From positions 1 through 64,000 of the forward strand of contig JAGVSM010003439.1 of the NCBI GenBank assembly GCA_022494885.1: a DNA stretch of 64,000 bases, written 5' to 3'. The DNA is from Micrasema longulum. Its lineage: Eukaryota; Arthropoda; Insecta; Trichoptera; Brachycentridae. Shown one piece after another: positions 43,105 to 52,402 of this stretch. The notes beneath the pieces are model-generated. The model had not been told where the DNA came from. It was given only the letters and a program-made list of their open reading frames with translations, and did not search any database. How positions within the stretch are numbered: the stretch's first letter is position 1; every line of letters starts with the position of its first letter. The position numbers were made by a program, and so were the translations under genes.

Positions 43105-43495
43105 GTAGGCAAAATTGTCAAAACACTACTTAAGAAATCTAAGACAATTTTGCCCACTTAAATATCTATTGTGTTTGTTCAAATAGATATACAGAAATAC
43201 TTTTTTTAGCGTTGTTATTATTTCTGCAATGAAATATAAAACTTACTTGCCTCGTTTCAACACAAACTCCGCAACAACAAAAAAATTGACACTATTTATA
43301 GATATACAAAAACAGACCTTCAAGTTTAACTTAAAATTTCAAGTGATCAACTGAAACTGGCAATAAACTGAATATTTAGTTTAGCCATGGAACTATCAAA
43401 ATATACTTACCAAATGTAATTCTAATGATACCAGTAACTTTTCTTACTTTAATACATGATTTTGTTAAGGATTTCGGCAGTGGGCAAAATTGTCA
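43105..43495. promoter_or_regulatory. right cluster of three 16 bp motifs
   Basis: GTAGGCAAAATTGTCA at 43105-43120, GACAATTTTGCCCAC (inverse) at 43143-43157 and GTGGGCAAAATTGTCA at about 43480-43495. Two form a head-to-head pair with a gap of about 22 bases, as in the left cluster, and the third lies apart. The arrangement is roughly mirror-like between the two ends. Confidence 0.65.
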
Positions 43496-43863
43496 TGTTT
43501 GACGGTACTACACCTTTCCTTATAAGACGCACTATTACCTTTTGACAACTCACAGTTAAAAACTGATAGATTTGATTCTTACTAAAAGATGTGTCCGCCT
43601 GCTGCTTTTGTCATAGTTTCTAGTGTTAAAAGTTTTTTGACTGGACACATGTGGCAATTTTTATTATTAACCAATGGTCATTTACTGGTGCTTTGACCCT
43701 ACGATACTTTATAAGCACTACGAGTGAATCTTTGAATAAATAAATAAGTGTTTTCCCTCTAATTTCTGATTGTGAACCAGTGAGCGCTGGCTCTGTAAGA
43801 AAAGAAGTCCGAATACGGCCCTGAAAACTAGATTCAAGCGAGACAAAACAAGTTTAGACTTAC

Positions 43864-44056
43864 CCTTTTTAGTTTTCCAGTAGTATCTGTAAAAGAGATA
43901 AGCCAATCCCAAGACAATTATAACAGCGAGGAGTGTCCCGAGAACGGCACCAGCGATACTTCCTCCGCCGTAGCACTCCTCAGCCGCTTCGGCAGAGTCC
44001 AACACGAAAACACAACACAGAACCAAACAGAAACTCAATGACAGCCTCGGTGCCAT
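43864..44056 (-). CDS. first coding exon of a small single-pass membrane protein
   Basis: The ATG at 44056-44054 has a strong start context (CCACGATGG). The exon encodes 64 residues plus one base. Residues 1-24 are a signal peptide (hydrophobic core SFCLVLCCVFVLD, likely cut after SAEA). AEECYGGGS forms a very short outer segment with one Cys. Residues 33-56 (SIAGAVLGTLLAVIIVLGLA and YLFY) are a membrane helix. RYYWKTKKG begins a basic inner segment. The exon ends AAAAAGG before GTAAGT (43863-43858), a consensus donor in phase 1; read-through would meet a stop near 43720 after non-conserved sequence. I do not recognise the protein. Later exons must lie at lower coordinates, but I could not identify them among the repeats. 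Confidence 0.72.
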
Positions 44057-44074
44057 CGTGGACAAACGCGATTA

Positions 44075-44138
44075 CTGAACAAAACAAATATTAGTCATCG
44101 AACCAACACAAATCAATTGATCATCAACTTTAACTCAC
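44075..44138 (-). other. 64 bp intron in the 5' leader
   Basis: On the minus strand it begins GTGAGTTAAAG and ends TTTGTTTTGTTCAG. A branch-site match, GACTAAT, lies about 18 bases before the end. It stops 18 bases upstream of the ATG at 44056. Introns of 50-80 bases are usual in insects. Confidence 0.65.
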
Positions 44139-44369
44139 ACCAGCGCGGCGCCAGAACGCTGACAATGAGGAATATGGCACAGATGCATCAAATCAAATTG
44201 GAATTGCACACAGGTAATATTCACAGGTTGGAATGCATCGAAAATAAAATACACACTACTCTCGCTGCGGACGCGAGTCGCCTGTCACTTCTAAACTCTA
44301 AACACTGTCTCAAGGCTGGCTCGGACCGCGGGTCATTTCGCCTGTGTTCAGTGGTTTGTTTTAATCTTT

Positions 44370-44640
44370 AATCCGTGGGTTGATCGCGCGAGCGGAGCGG
44401 AGCGGCCGTGCGCGTCGGTCGAAGGCCGCCGCGTGTGTGAACTGACGGCAAGACTGCGAAGGAGGCTTGTGAAGAAGTCTGGAACGTAAAATGTATTACG
44501 GAAAGCTGTCGCGGCCAGGCAGAGGTATGTGAGCAGACACCTGTTTGAACGCTCAAATCTGGCATCGAGGTGTACCGCCAGCGGTCGACAACGCGCGGCC
44601 GTCGGACGACAGATCGCAGAAATACGAGAAATGAAAACTT
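44370..44640 (-). promoter_or_regulatory. GC-rich promoter region of the membrane-protein gene
   Basis: This is one of the few CpG-rich stretches in the window (for example GCGAGCGGAGCGGAGCGGCC near 44389 and CGACAACGCGCGGCCGTCGG near 44586). On the minus strand TCAGTT, an arthropod initiator match, lies at 44445-44440. A start there would give a leader exon of about 300 bases to the donor at 44138. Overlapping long open frames on the minus strand result from the base composition. The start site is inferred. Confidence 0.45.
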
Positions 44641-44799
44641 GCCAGTCTTGACGCGTGAGTGAATTATCAACCATTGGCTACTGAGGTCTAGTACATTTTT
44701 ACTTTATTTTATTAGCTAATTCAACAAAGGTACGATTACCGTAAAAGCATACAACTTGAGACAGATTTCAACTTGAACTGACTATATCTTTTTTATATT

Positions 44800-45140
44800 T
44801 TTTTATTTTATTTTATTCAGAAAACATGCAGTCACATAATAAGTATAAAAAACAACATTTTTTAAACATAAAAAGACCAATTAGGTTTTCATAAATTACG
44901 CAAAAGATATAAACATTAAATGTGACAAAAAAAAGAAATTCAAGTGAGAAAATAATAATTGTTAACATTTGCCTTTTCCATGGAGGTTATCGTTGGTAAT
45001 AAATAAAAATACCGAATGCACACTCCGAGCCATCCACGCACACACACATGAACGCACATATAAAACAAACACAAACATTACATGCGGCACATATACGAAG
45101 CATAAACCACTCAAGATGCACATTCAGCAACTTTTATATA
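44800..45140 (-). repeat. LINE 3' tail, copy of 59750-60100
   Basis: AAAACATGCAGTCACATAAT, CATAAAAAGACCAATTAGG, TTTTCCATGGAGG and AAACCACTCAAGATGCACAT follow the order of the tail at 59750-60100. There the tail is joined to a minus-strand CR1-like coding end; here the coding part is gone. Confidence 0.65.
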
Positions 45141-45224
45141 TTTAATATTACGCTTTCAAATTTTAACACAAATTTGAGTCTCTGTTTCAGGTTACAGAAG
45201 CATACCACATGTGTGGACATATTC

Positions 45225-45485
45225 CTCATCATTCCCTTGCCACACCTAATGGTGCATAGGGCACTGCATTGGTGCACCAATCGCAGCGTATCTTGATCAT
45301 TTTTGTCACATGAAGAAAAGATGATCGGTCTTACGTTCAGGTACCAGTCAAGGGACTATGAATTATCCTAGTGTGAAAACACTATTTTTAATAAATATTT
45401 CATATCAACCATGTCAGGAATCGAACCCAAGACCTCTTCCTTGTATGGCAGACTAACGCGCTGACCATTGCACCACGAGGCTGAC
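45225..45485 (-). mobile_element. SINE family A
   Basis: On the minus strand: head GCCTCGTGGTGCAATGGTCA, GGGTTCGATTCC B box, body with TGTTTTCACACTAGG and tail GATACGCTGCGATTGGTGCA, TGCAGTGCCCTATGCACC, ending GGGAATGATGAGG. Apparently complete. Confidence 0.82.
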
Positions 45486-45489
45486 ATAT

Positions 45490-46570
45490 TAATAATAATA
45501 GCCGTAAACATATTAATATCCTTCAATTTCTTTTTTGTTATTGTTCCAATTTACCTGCAAATTGTTGCAAACATGAGACACAATAAGAAAGTCGCAGTCT
45601 CCTATGTAGCATTTTACTGCTTTAACCATGAAACAATAAAAAAAATAAAAAATATTCCGTTTCCACGAATAATATTGTAAATATGTCATGCGTAATTAGA
45701 GAAATGAAATAAAACAAATTTTCGGCTTTTGAAAGCATGAGAGGCCGACCTTATTTATACCTATTCTAAAATGCATTTAAACATTGTAATAAATAAGAAA
45801 AAATCCATTTGAAAACCCTTTTTTTTCGGTTTTTTATATACAAAACATCCATGCCAATCAAAAATATCAACGTGGTTTTATTAAGTTAAAAAAAAGATTT
45901 AAAATTATAGAGTTAAAACGCTAAATAGAAATGTTTTGCCATTTTGACAGTTGGTTCACATCACCTGCAATGGATTTATTTATTTTAATTACTGGTATTA
46001 TATTTCCTTCGTAAACACCTAGATATGGATATAATACTTTCTGATTTACAATTCATTATCATCTGTGACAAGAAAGATAATTGATTGATCGCATTTATCA
46101 AAGAAACATTATTTTACGTAGTATTATTATCGATGATAAGATAACAGATAAGTGAAGAATTTTCACTCTTGTTTTTCGTTATCAAATTCTTGTTTTTTTT
46201 TTTTAAATCGCAAGCGACTAATGAGTATCTAGGACAATAAATTAATATCAAACTTATCAGTTCTTAGGTATGAATACTTAGATATTCGTATGTTAGAGTA
46301 GATTAAAAACCAGAATCAAATCATTATTTAAAATTTCTAAATGTTCACATTTGCAAGAGAAAATTATTGATGGAAGTTTATTTTAAATTATCATAGAAAT
46401 AAAAGACGAGTGATACTTTAATCCACTAAAACAAATTGGAAAAACCAGTGATCAGTTTCGTCACTTTCGCGACATCTTAAAAAATTAAATGTAGAAAGTA
46501 TACAAAACAATAAGGATAGTGAATTCAACATTGTTTACTAAGATATTATTAATATATAAAGCATTAAGTT
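45490..46570. other. AT-rich DNA without a gene
   Basis: No repeat shared with other parts of the window was found, and no frame with motifs. It may be single-copy intergenic or intronic DNA upstream of the membrane-protein gene. Confidence 0.4.
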
Positions 46571-46574
46571 TGTG

Positions 46575-46800
46575 GTCAAACATTTTACTAAATGTTATTA
46601 AATATTTTAACATAACCACTCACAGATTTTTCTGTGTCTACCGGTTTCGAGACGTGCCCAACTCTTTGTAAGGACGCTAATTAAACCAACATGCAAAACT
46701 TACTATTCACCTTCACCAAAGTTATCGCACAAACACAAAAAACCAACACGACATGAATTTTAATAAGCGGGTGATAATATATGTTTTGTCAGTATATTCA
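46575..46800 (+). repeat. interspersed repeat G, copy 1
   Basis: GGTCAAACATTTTACTAAAT, CTGTGTCTACCGGTTTCGAG, ACGTGCCCAACTC, AACCAACATGCAAAAC and CACCTTCACCAAAGTT are found in the same order at 51077-51590. The family is also present in mirrored form at 53680-53955 and as a scrap at 25985-26045. Confidence 0.6.
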
Positions 46801-47940
46801 AGTGAGACAGAGCATATTTACACAAATGTGTAAGAGAGAACCGAAGAGAACTCATGCACGCGGTAAAGTACTGTCTACCAGTTCTTTAAAAAAAACATAA
46901 ACTCTTTTATTTTACGGTAAACTTGAATATTGTATAATTTGAATCTAACTTTAAAAGTAAACCAGGTTTGAAAATCACCTTAACGTTTTTTAAAAAACTG
47001 CATCCTTGGATCTATTATTGATCAAAAGAAAAAAAAATTTGGGAAGTGGCTACTTTTTTTAGAATTATGTGAAAGATTATTTATTCCTTAATTTTTTAAA
47101 ACATCAGTGTCGGCGTCTCCGAAACAATATTGAGAAATACAGTTGTTCAATAAAAAGTGAGAATTTAATAATACTTCAGATTGAACGACACGTGTTATTT
47201 TTAAAAATTCAATAACATACTTTATATTCAACAAATGAAAAATTTTTTTTTTCCGAAATTCAAATAAAATACCTAAATTCCCCATTACCTATTAAACACT
47301 TAGCCTTGCCCTTAACTATTGGTTTTTCTCTCAATTATGATTAATGTACATGCTATAGTTCAAAAGATTATTTTTATTATTTACTTAAGTACCTTGAATT
47401 ATATAACTATATAAGGACATTCAATCCATCTAATCTTCACATTCGTTTGAAAATACCCTAACAATGCGAAACAATTGTCACGAAATTTTTGTTTTTATAT
47501 TTATTAAAACAAATTAAAGTGTACAGTAGACTCAAATCAGTGTTTGATTTCTAAAATTGTAAGTTTAAATGTGAAGTTCTACAAAATAAACACCAAATCA
47601 ATCAATATACTATGATCTATGTTTGGTGATACATGGATGCATGTTTTGTATTCATTTTAATAAGTAAGAAATATTAAAAGATTTATTTACTACATGCACT
47701 ATTTTTTACACGAATTATCGTTTGTGGCGAATTGTCTCTAAGTCTCGCAAAGTCTCGAAAATTCGGGACCTGGTCTTCAAAGCTCGTCTTAATCTCGAGA
47801 CTCAAATTTTTAACGAGAATGGAAGCCCTATTTGCAATACAATATTAATATTTTTTTTGTGGGACGAGGAATTTTAAAATTTTTATTTGTTAGTAGACTA
47901 TCGAACTAAGACAAATAAATTACGTTTCGTATCCTCATCG
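46800..47940. other. AT-rich DNA without a gene
   Basis: I find no supported gene or repeat. A short TCTCTAAGTCTCGCAAAGTC stretch near 47733 is a local GTCTC-rich run (GTCTCTAAGTCTCG, AGTCTCG). Confidence 0.4.
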
Positions 47941-47944
47941 CATC

Positions 47945-48395
47945 GCAGGATTCAAACTGTCTGGAGGGTCGCAGTGAGTTCCATCTTGCTGGAAGATGCG
48001 ATTCTATAAAATGCTTCAAACACCCAGTTGCGTTCCGTCGGCAGCACTACTGACTAGTCAAACTCGTTAGCGTCCACGTCGTGAACCCTGGGCAATGGGG
48101 TCACACTCATAGCGGTGTGATCACAGCAGATAACGAGAGGATGAAAGGCGAGTTTCTGGCGCCTCAAAACCAAAACCAACCAGCTAAGGGAAGGTAACCC
48201 CGACAGAAAAATCCACCAGAGAAGGCAACGGGAAACCACTCTGGTCATCTTTTCCCAGGAATAACTACGGCGAGTACATCAATAAGCAGTCGTCCTGGCT
48301 GCGAAATACAAAAGTAGTTCAGGACTTTCGCATATGCTTTCGCTGTAGTGATCGCCAACGTTGGGTGAACCCGGCAAGGCACTAGAAGAAGAAGA
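47945..48395 (+). pseudogene. R1/jockey-type LINE, 5' region fused to 3' end by deletion
   Basis: The 5' block includes GTCACACTCATAGCGGTGTG, GAGAAGGCAACGGGAAACCA and GGCGAGTACATCAATAAGCA, matching 52410-52790 closely. It then jumps at TGTAGTGATCGCC (48344-48356) straight into the 3' end AACGTTGGGTGAACCCGG..GGCACTAGAAGAAGAAG. In the longer copy that 13-mer occurs at 52859 and again at 53491, so this copy lacks what lies between. Confidence 0.75.
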
Positions 48396-49480
48396 TCCTC
48401 ATCGCAATGGTTTTTTAAAACTTTGTAATTTTGACAGTACTCCGCACGTGACGTCACTAGTTCTCATCGGTGAGTTGTCCCGACCTGATATTCAAAAGTA
48501 CAACCCCGTAGCTGTCAAAATATACTTAAAATTGAAAAAATTACTTTCTAGAAACCGGAAATCTATCACAACCCATAAGAATGCTATCATTGATTGGTTG
48601 ATTGACGAGAACTTGTGACTATATTCAAAGTGAATGATTTTTCATTCAAACCGTTTTTATTCATTGTTTCGTATATTTTTGATAAACTTCGCTGTGCAAT
48701 AAAATGCTCTAATTTTACTGTGTATAAGAAACCATTTTTTGAGTCCATTTTGCTGTAGCAACGAACTCTCATTGCCGACCCCTGCTGGTGTTTGTTTCAA
48801 TCCCCGGCCGCCAGGGGCGCCCTCGTAGCAGCGCGACTGTCAAAAGTATAGTTATTTTTTCACCGTATAAATGTTTTCAATGTAAAAAATGTTTTCTCAA
48901 TTAAAAAACCGGTGTATCTGGTACGCCCAAGAAGATGCCAGGTCTCCCATACATAAAATTGTAATAAACATCGCCGAGTTTAAAACTCTCTCCGTCTGGT
49001 TCCGAGAAAAACATTAACTATTTAATTCTATCGGTATGTGGAATACGAAATATTGTACGACGCAATAGAGCCTTATCTTCGGAAACCTTCGCCCGCCTTC
49101 GGGTGTCTTCGGCCGCAATGGTTAGACATATTTTAAATTCCTTTCCAGCGGAAATACTTGATTAGCATATTATAATATTTATGAACTGATTCGTGCGAAA
49201 ATGAGGCGCAAAATTGCATTCTAATACTTTGGTCGGCTTGTTTTAAACGTATAAAACACAAACTGAGTTGTTTTTAGAAATTATCCCCGCAGAATACAAA
49301 ATGTTCTGTCATTTCAAACAAAATAAATCGTAGGTATCATAGAATTATAGTAATCCAGAAACCGCGTGAGCCCATCAAACTGAAGCCGACTAAACTATCC
49401 ATTAATGAGTAGTTTTACGTTTTGGCCATCAGTTACTCTGTAGACGACCTTTAGTACGCAACTGCCGATTTAAATTCAAT
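48395..49480. other. apparently single-copy DNA upstream of the THAP exon
   Basis: This stretch shares no repeat with the rest of the window and is less AT-rich. A plus-strand open frame to 48618 ends RPDIQKYNPVAVKIYLKLKK..AIIDWLIDENL, which has no motif I know. The stretch 49060-49120 has CGCCTTCGGGTGTCTTCGGC. It may hold the promoter of the THAP exon; TCAGTT at 49428-49433, about 50 bases before the ATG, is a possible initiator. Confidence 0.4.
48445..48456. promoter_or_regulatory. overlapping E-box and CRE palindromes
   Basis: CACGTG (48445-48450) overlaps TGACGTCA (48449-48456). These are perfect binding sites for bHLH and CREB/ATF-type bZIP proteins respectively. They sit just downstream of a truncated LINE, and a connection to a transcript is not shown. 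Confidence 0.35.
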
Positions 49481-49481
49481 T

Positions 49482-49558
49482 ATGCCGAGTTGTGTCGTTT
49501 TTAAGTGTCAAAATACTGCTGGGATTAAAAGGGAGTTCGGTGGAATAGTATTTCATGT
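49482..49558 (+). CDS. first exon of a THAP-domain protein
   Basis: The ATG at 49482 opens a 25-codon exon: MPSCVVFKCQNTAG followed by IKREFGGIVFH. THAP domains begin with C-x(2-4)-C-x-N, have a following hydrophobic FH-x-FP block, and later a C-x2-H. Here Cys4, Cys9, Asn11 and the FH of FHxFP are in place. The exon stops at GTAAGT (49559-49564), a consensus donor, just where the FP would follow, with two bases of a split codon. THAP domains bind DNA and occur in host regulators and P-element transposases. No later exon was found downstream in the window. Confidence 0.6.
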
Positions 49559-49739
49559 GTAAGTAGCGGATTCACAAATAATATTATTTAAGAACTCGAT
49601 TATTTTATCATCTGTCAGATTGTTAAATAAAATAAATACGTGGACATTTTGCTAGTATTGCCAGGGTAGTCAATTTTTTTGCCTGGCTTTTTATTGATAA
49701 GCCTTAGTGTAATATTAAACTGTTTCTTAATTATTATAG

Positions 49740-50240
49740 TGCTTAAAATATAGCTTTATTAGAATGATAGCTGTCAAACTAATTTCATTAGTGATGGGAA
49801 ATTACTGATTATTATTATTATTATGGATAACTTAGATCACTGATCAAATCGATTTTATCAATTATTTCATGCAATCATGAAACTCTGTTTCCGAAAATTG
49901 ATATAAAAAGCGCAAAAACAAGGCTATTATAGTGTGTTGTTGTGTTTATTCACCATCTATTTGTCCCATCTCTAACGTTTTTGAAAAATGATGAATCCCT
50001 GTAAGAACGTCATCAATAATAAGGTTTATTTTAGTTTTCTTTTAGTTTTAAAGCTGATTTTATATATTAATGTTGATTTATGTTTCCAGCATTGTAATAA
50101 AAAAATAAATCAACACGCCAGATAGAAATGATTTTTTGTGTGTCAATATAAATAATTCCTTTGACGTTACTACAAAGTTATGTCGTCACTTTTTCTGACA
50201 ATTGTCATTCTTATCATGTTACATTTTAAGGACTATAAAT
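49740..50240. mobile_element. MITE-like element with imperfect inverted ends
   Basis: The left end reads GTGCTTAAAATATAGCTTTA and, on the minus strand, the right end reads GTCCTTAAAATGTAACATGA; both continue with AGAATGA and TGTCA. The right 290 bases match 32927-33205 in inverse orientation. It lies 180 bases after the THAP exon, within what would be its first intron. Confidence 0.6.
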
Positions 50241-50635
50241 GATCATTTTTATATTTTCTCAAGGGATCGATATTACTTTTTTCAGAATAAAAAGTGGCCT
50301 ATTTCACTTCTTATCTCTCCGGCTATCTCTGCAAAAAATACGTCAATCAGTCGCTGTTTTGCGACGTGAAGGAAACACAAACAAATAAATAAACACACTT
50401 TTGCATATTAGTATGGATTGATTTTAGTATAGTAGAGTCCCGACTTAACATGGAATTTTCCAACAAGTCGGGACATAAAAAACAGTCAAATTGTTTATTG
50501 TGTTTATTAAAAAATAAATAAAAACTTAGTACTAGCGCATGTATAAATTTATCAAAACTCGACACTGGCTAGAACACTCCAGAAAGGGCAAAAGAACCAA
50601 TAAACAGATTAGAAAGATGAAGAATTATTAATAAA

Positions 50636-50745
50636 ATTCCGATATTCCAAACGCTTTCGCGGCCGTAGATAAAGCAAAATACAAAATACGCGAGATAAAA
50701 CTTTCTACGGTCGCGAGAGCGGTTCTGAATACCACCGCCGAGTGG
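50636..50745. repeat. hairpin repeat H, copy 1
   Basis: AACGCTTTCGCGGCCGTAGA on the left and TCTACGGTCGCGAGAGCGGT on the right are inverse of each other, with ATACGCGAGATAAAA between. Two more copies lie at 54410-54625. Confidence 0.55.
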
Positions 50746-50769
50746 CTTGCAAATCAATACAGTGATGAT

Positions 50770-50890
50770 TTGGCGCCCCCCGTGATGCAATAGGTCGCTT
50801 GACTCACTCACGGAGGGTTCCGGGTTCAACTCCAGATGAGATCACAGTAACTAAATATGTGTTTTGTGTTTTGTAAGCCTGGGCGTTCTT
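50770..50890 (+). mobile_element. SINE family B, diverged and truncated
   Basis: CTTGACTCACTCACGGAGGG, TTCCGGGTTCAACTCC (degenerate B box) and AAGCCTGGGCGTTC follow family B order. The A box is degenerate and the second half of the body is missing. Confidence 0.6.
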
Positions 50891-51076
50891 TTTTTAATTT
50901 TGTATTATTTAATTTTTCTTCAATGTAGGTATTATTTACACGCCTATTGAAAGTTAATTAGTCAATATGCATATAAATAAATAAAACATCCCAAAGAGAT
51001 AGTCAAGTTTCAATAGATAAATACACATTCTAAAAATAATCAAATAAATTAACACAAATAAAATAATATTATTAAT

Positions 51077-51590
51077 ATTTACAGCATTAACTTTGTAGTC
51101 AAACATTTCACTAAATGTTATTTAATATTTGTATATAACTAATTTGTCAGCCTCGTGGTGTAGTGGTCAGCGTATTTGTCTACCATGCAAGAGGTCTCGG
51201 GTTCGATTCCCGACATGGTTGCCATGAAATATTTATTTAAAGGGCGTTTTTACACTTGAATATTTCATAGTGCCTAGACTGGCACCTGAAGCGTAAGACT
51301 GATCATCGTACCTTCGTGTTAAAAAAATCAAGATACGCTGCGATTGGTTTACCGATGCAGTGCCCTATGCACTATAATGTGCGGAAAGGGAATGGTCATA
51401 ATGATATAATCAATTACGACTTTTCTATGTCTACCGATTTTGAGACGTACCCTTCTCTTCGTCAGGACACCAATTAAACGAACATGCAAAACCCACAATA
51501 CACCTTCACCATAGTTGTTGCATAAAAATATAAAACCATCACGACATGCTTTTCAATAAGCACATGCACTGATTAGGACAAACATTCATT
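51077..51590 (+). repeat. interspersed repeat G, copy 2, split by a SINE
   Basis: The left piece (51077-51138) carries GTAGTCAAACATTTCACTAA. The right piece (51412-51590) resumes ACGACTTTTCTATGTCTACC and AACATGCAAAACCCACAATA. Copy 1 at 46575-46800 shows them contiguous, apart from a few bases. Confidence 0.65.
51146..51404 (+). mobile_element. SINE family A nested in repeat G
   Basis: Head GCCTCGTGGTGTAGTGGTCA, anticodon-arm TACCATGCAAGAGG, B box GGTTCGATTCC; body with GAATATTTCATAGTGCC and tail GATACGCTGCGATTGG, TGCAGTGCCCTATGCAC. Head and tail are both present. Confidence 0.82.
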
Positions 51591-51873
51591 GATTAAATTA
51601 TGAAAATATTACATTTATGTTTGTCGCTATTTCTCTCTTGGGCTGTCGCGGTTCTAAATATATAAATAAATTAAGTATCATTAAACATGAAAAAGTGCTA
51701 GTAAATATTTGTGTATAAAGCCCATTATTGTGGAATTTCCATGTTATCGTAATAATTACGCCGGAATCGTAGAACAACGACGTATGTGAATTTCTTCAAC
51801 TGAACGTGAGAGCGGTTTAATTTTTTTGACCCCATGTCACAACTTAATAAGCACAGACGTATACCATACGTAT

Positions 51874-52346
51874 ACAGGCTGTAACTGGGAGGGTGGATCA
51901 TCGGTGGCAGAGCGATGGGAGACCTCAATGCCTATCAATTAAACCCCATGTATGTTCGGCGATATTCAGCCGTAAAAGTAATTCGGATTTAGTAAAAAAC
52001 CGATTTTTAGCCCTTAAAATTTAGTTAAAAAAATAAGTTTTCAGAATCTTTTGTACAGATTATTTTTAATTTGGAATTAAATCAAATAACGACTCAAAAC
52101 TGTATTGTAGGATAAAAGGCCTACTATAGAGCTACTCGAAAAAAAAAATTACGATCGTAGATTTAATAGTTTGGCTACACTTGGGACATCCAGCCTAAAA
52201 TCGGATTTTTACTAAAATTTCTTAAAAATTCTAATAACTTTCAAACGACTAAATATAGCTGAACATACATGGGGGTTTAATCGATAGGCATTAGGTTTCC
52301 TTATCGCTCTACCACCGATGATCCACCCTCCTAGTTACAGGCTGTA
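51874..52346. mobile_element. MITE with about 150 bp inverted arms
   Basis: The left arm begins ACAGGCTGTAACTGGGAGGG and the right arm, read on the minus strand, ACAGCCTGTAACTAGGAGGG. Both continue with GTGGATCATCGGTGG, then AGAGCGAT, ATGCCTATC and CCCATGTATGTTC blocks. The centre is AT-rich and encodes nothing. It abuts a minus-strand RTE-like scrap, so it probably inserted near a LINE. Confidence 0.75.
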
Positions 52347-52349
52347 CAT

Positions 52350-52402
52350 TTTTTTCTTTTATCTTCCCTCTGCCAGTTCCATGTTTCACTTCCATAGATG
52401 AG
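52350..52402 (-). pseudogene. RTE-like LINE scrap
   Basis: The minus strand reads LLIYGSETWNWQRED, the (L/M)-x-YGSE-x-W block found after the palm of RTE-like enzymes (compare LMYGSEVWTW at 57323). About 17 codons only. Confidence 0.5.

Larger units (their letters stand above)
41315..43699. mobile_element. 2385 bp TIR element with TA target and six subterminal motif copies
   Basis: The ends are inverted: GGGTCAAAGCACCAATGAAT on the left and, read on the minus strand, GGGTCAAAGCACCAGTAAAT on the right, similar over about 28 bases. TA flanks both ends (41313-41314 and 43700-43701), and the repeat at 38320-38350 shows the site without insertion. The interior carries a 16 bp motif, GTGGGCAAAATTGTCA or close variants, at 41668, 41692 (inverted), 41845, 43105, 43143 (inverted) and 43480. 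I find no recognisable transposase. Small frames at 41979-42113 (starting MDKPMNYRSL), 42447-42647 and on the minus strand at 43096-42896 have no known motif. TA duplication fits Tc1/mariner/pogo-type chemistry, but the ends match none that I know. Confidence 0.82.

Noticed and set aside
44348..44674. Two overlapping long open frames in the GC-rich region on the minus strand.
   Set aside because: They overlap in different frames, lack motifs and are explained by low stop frequency in CpG-rich promoter DNA.
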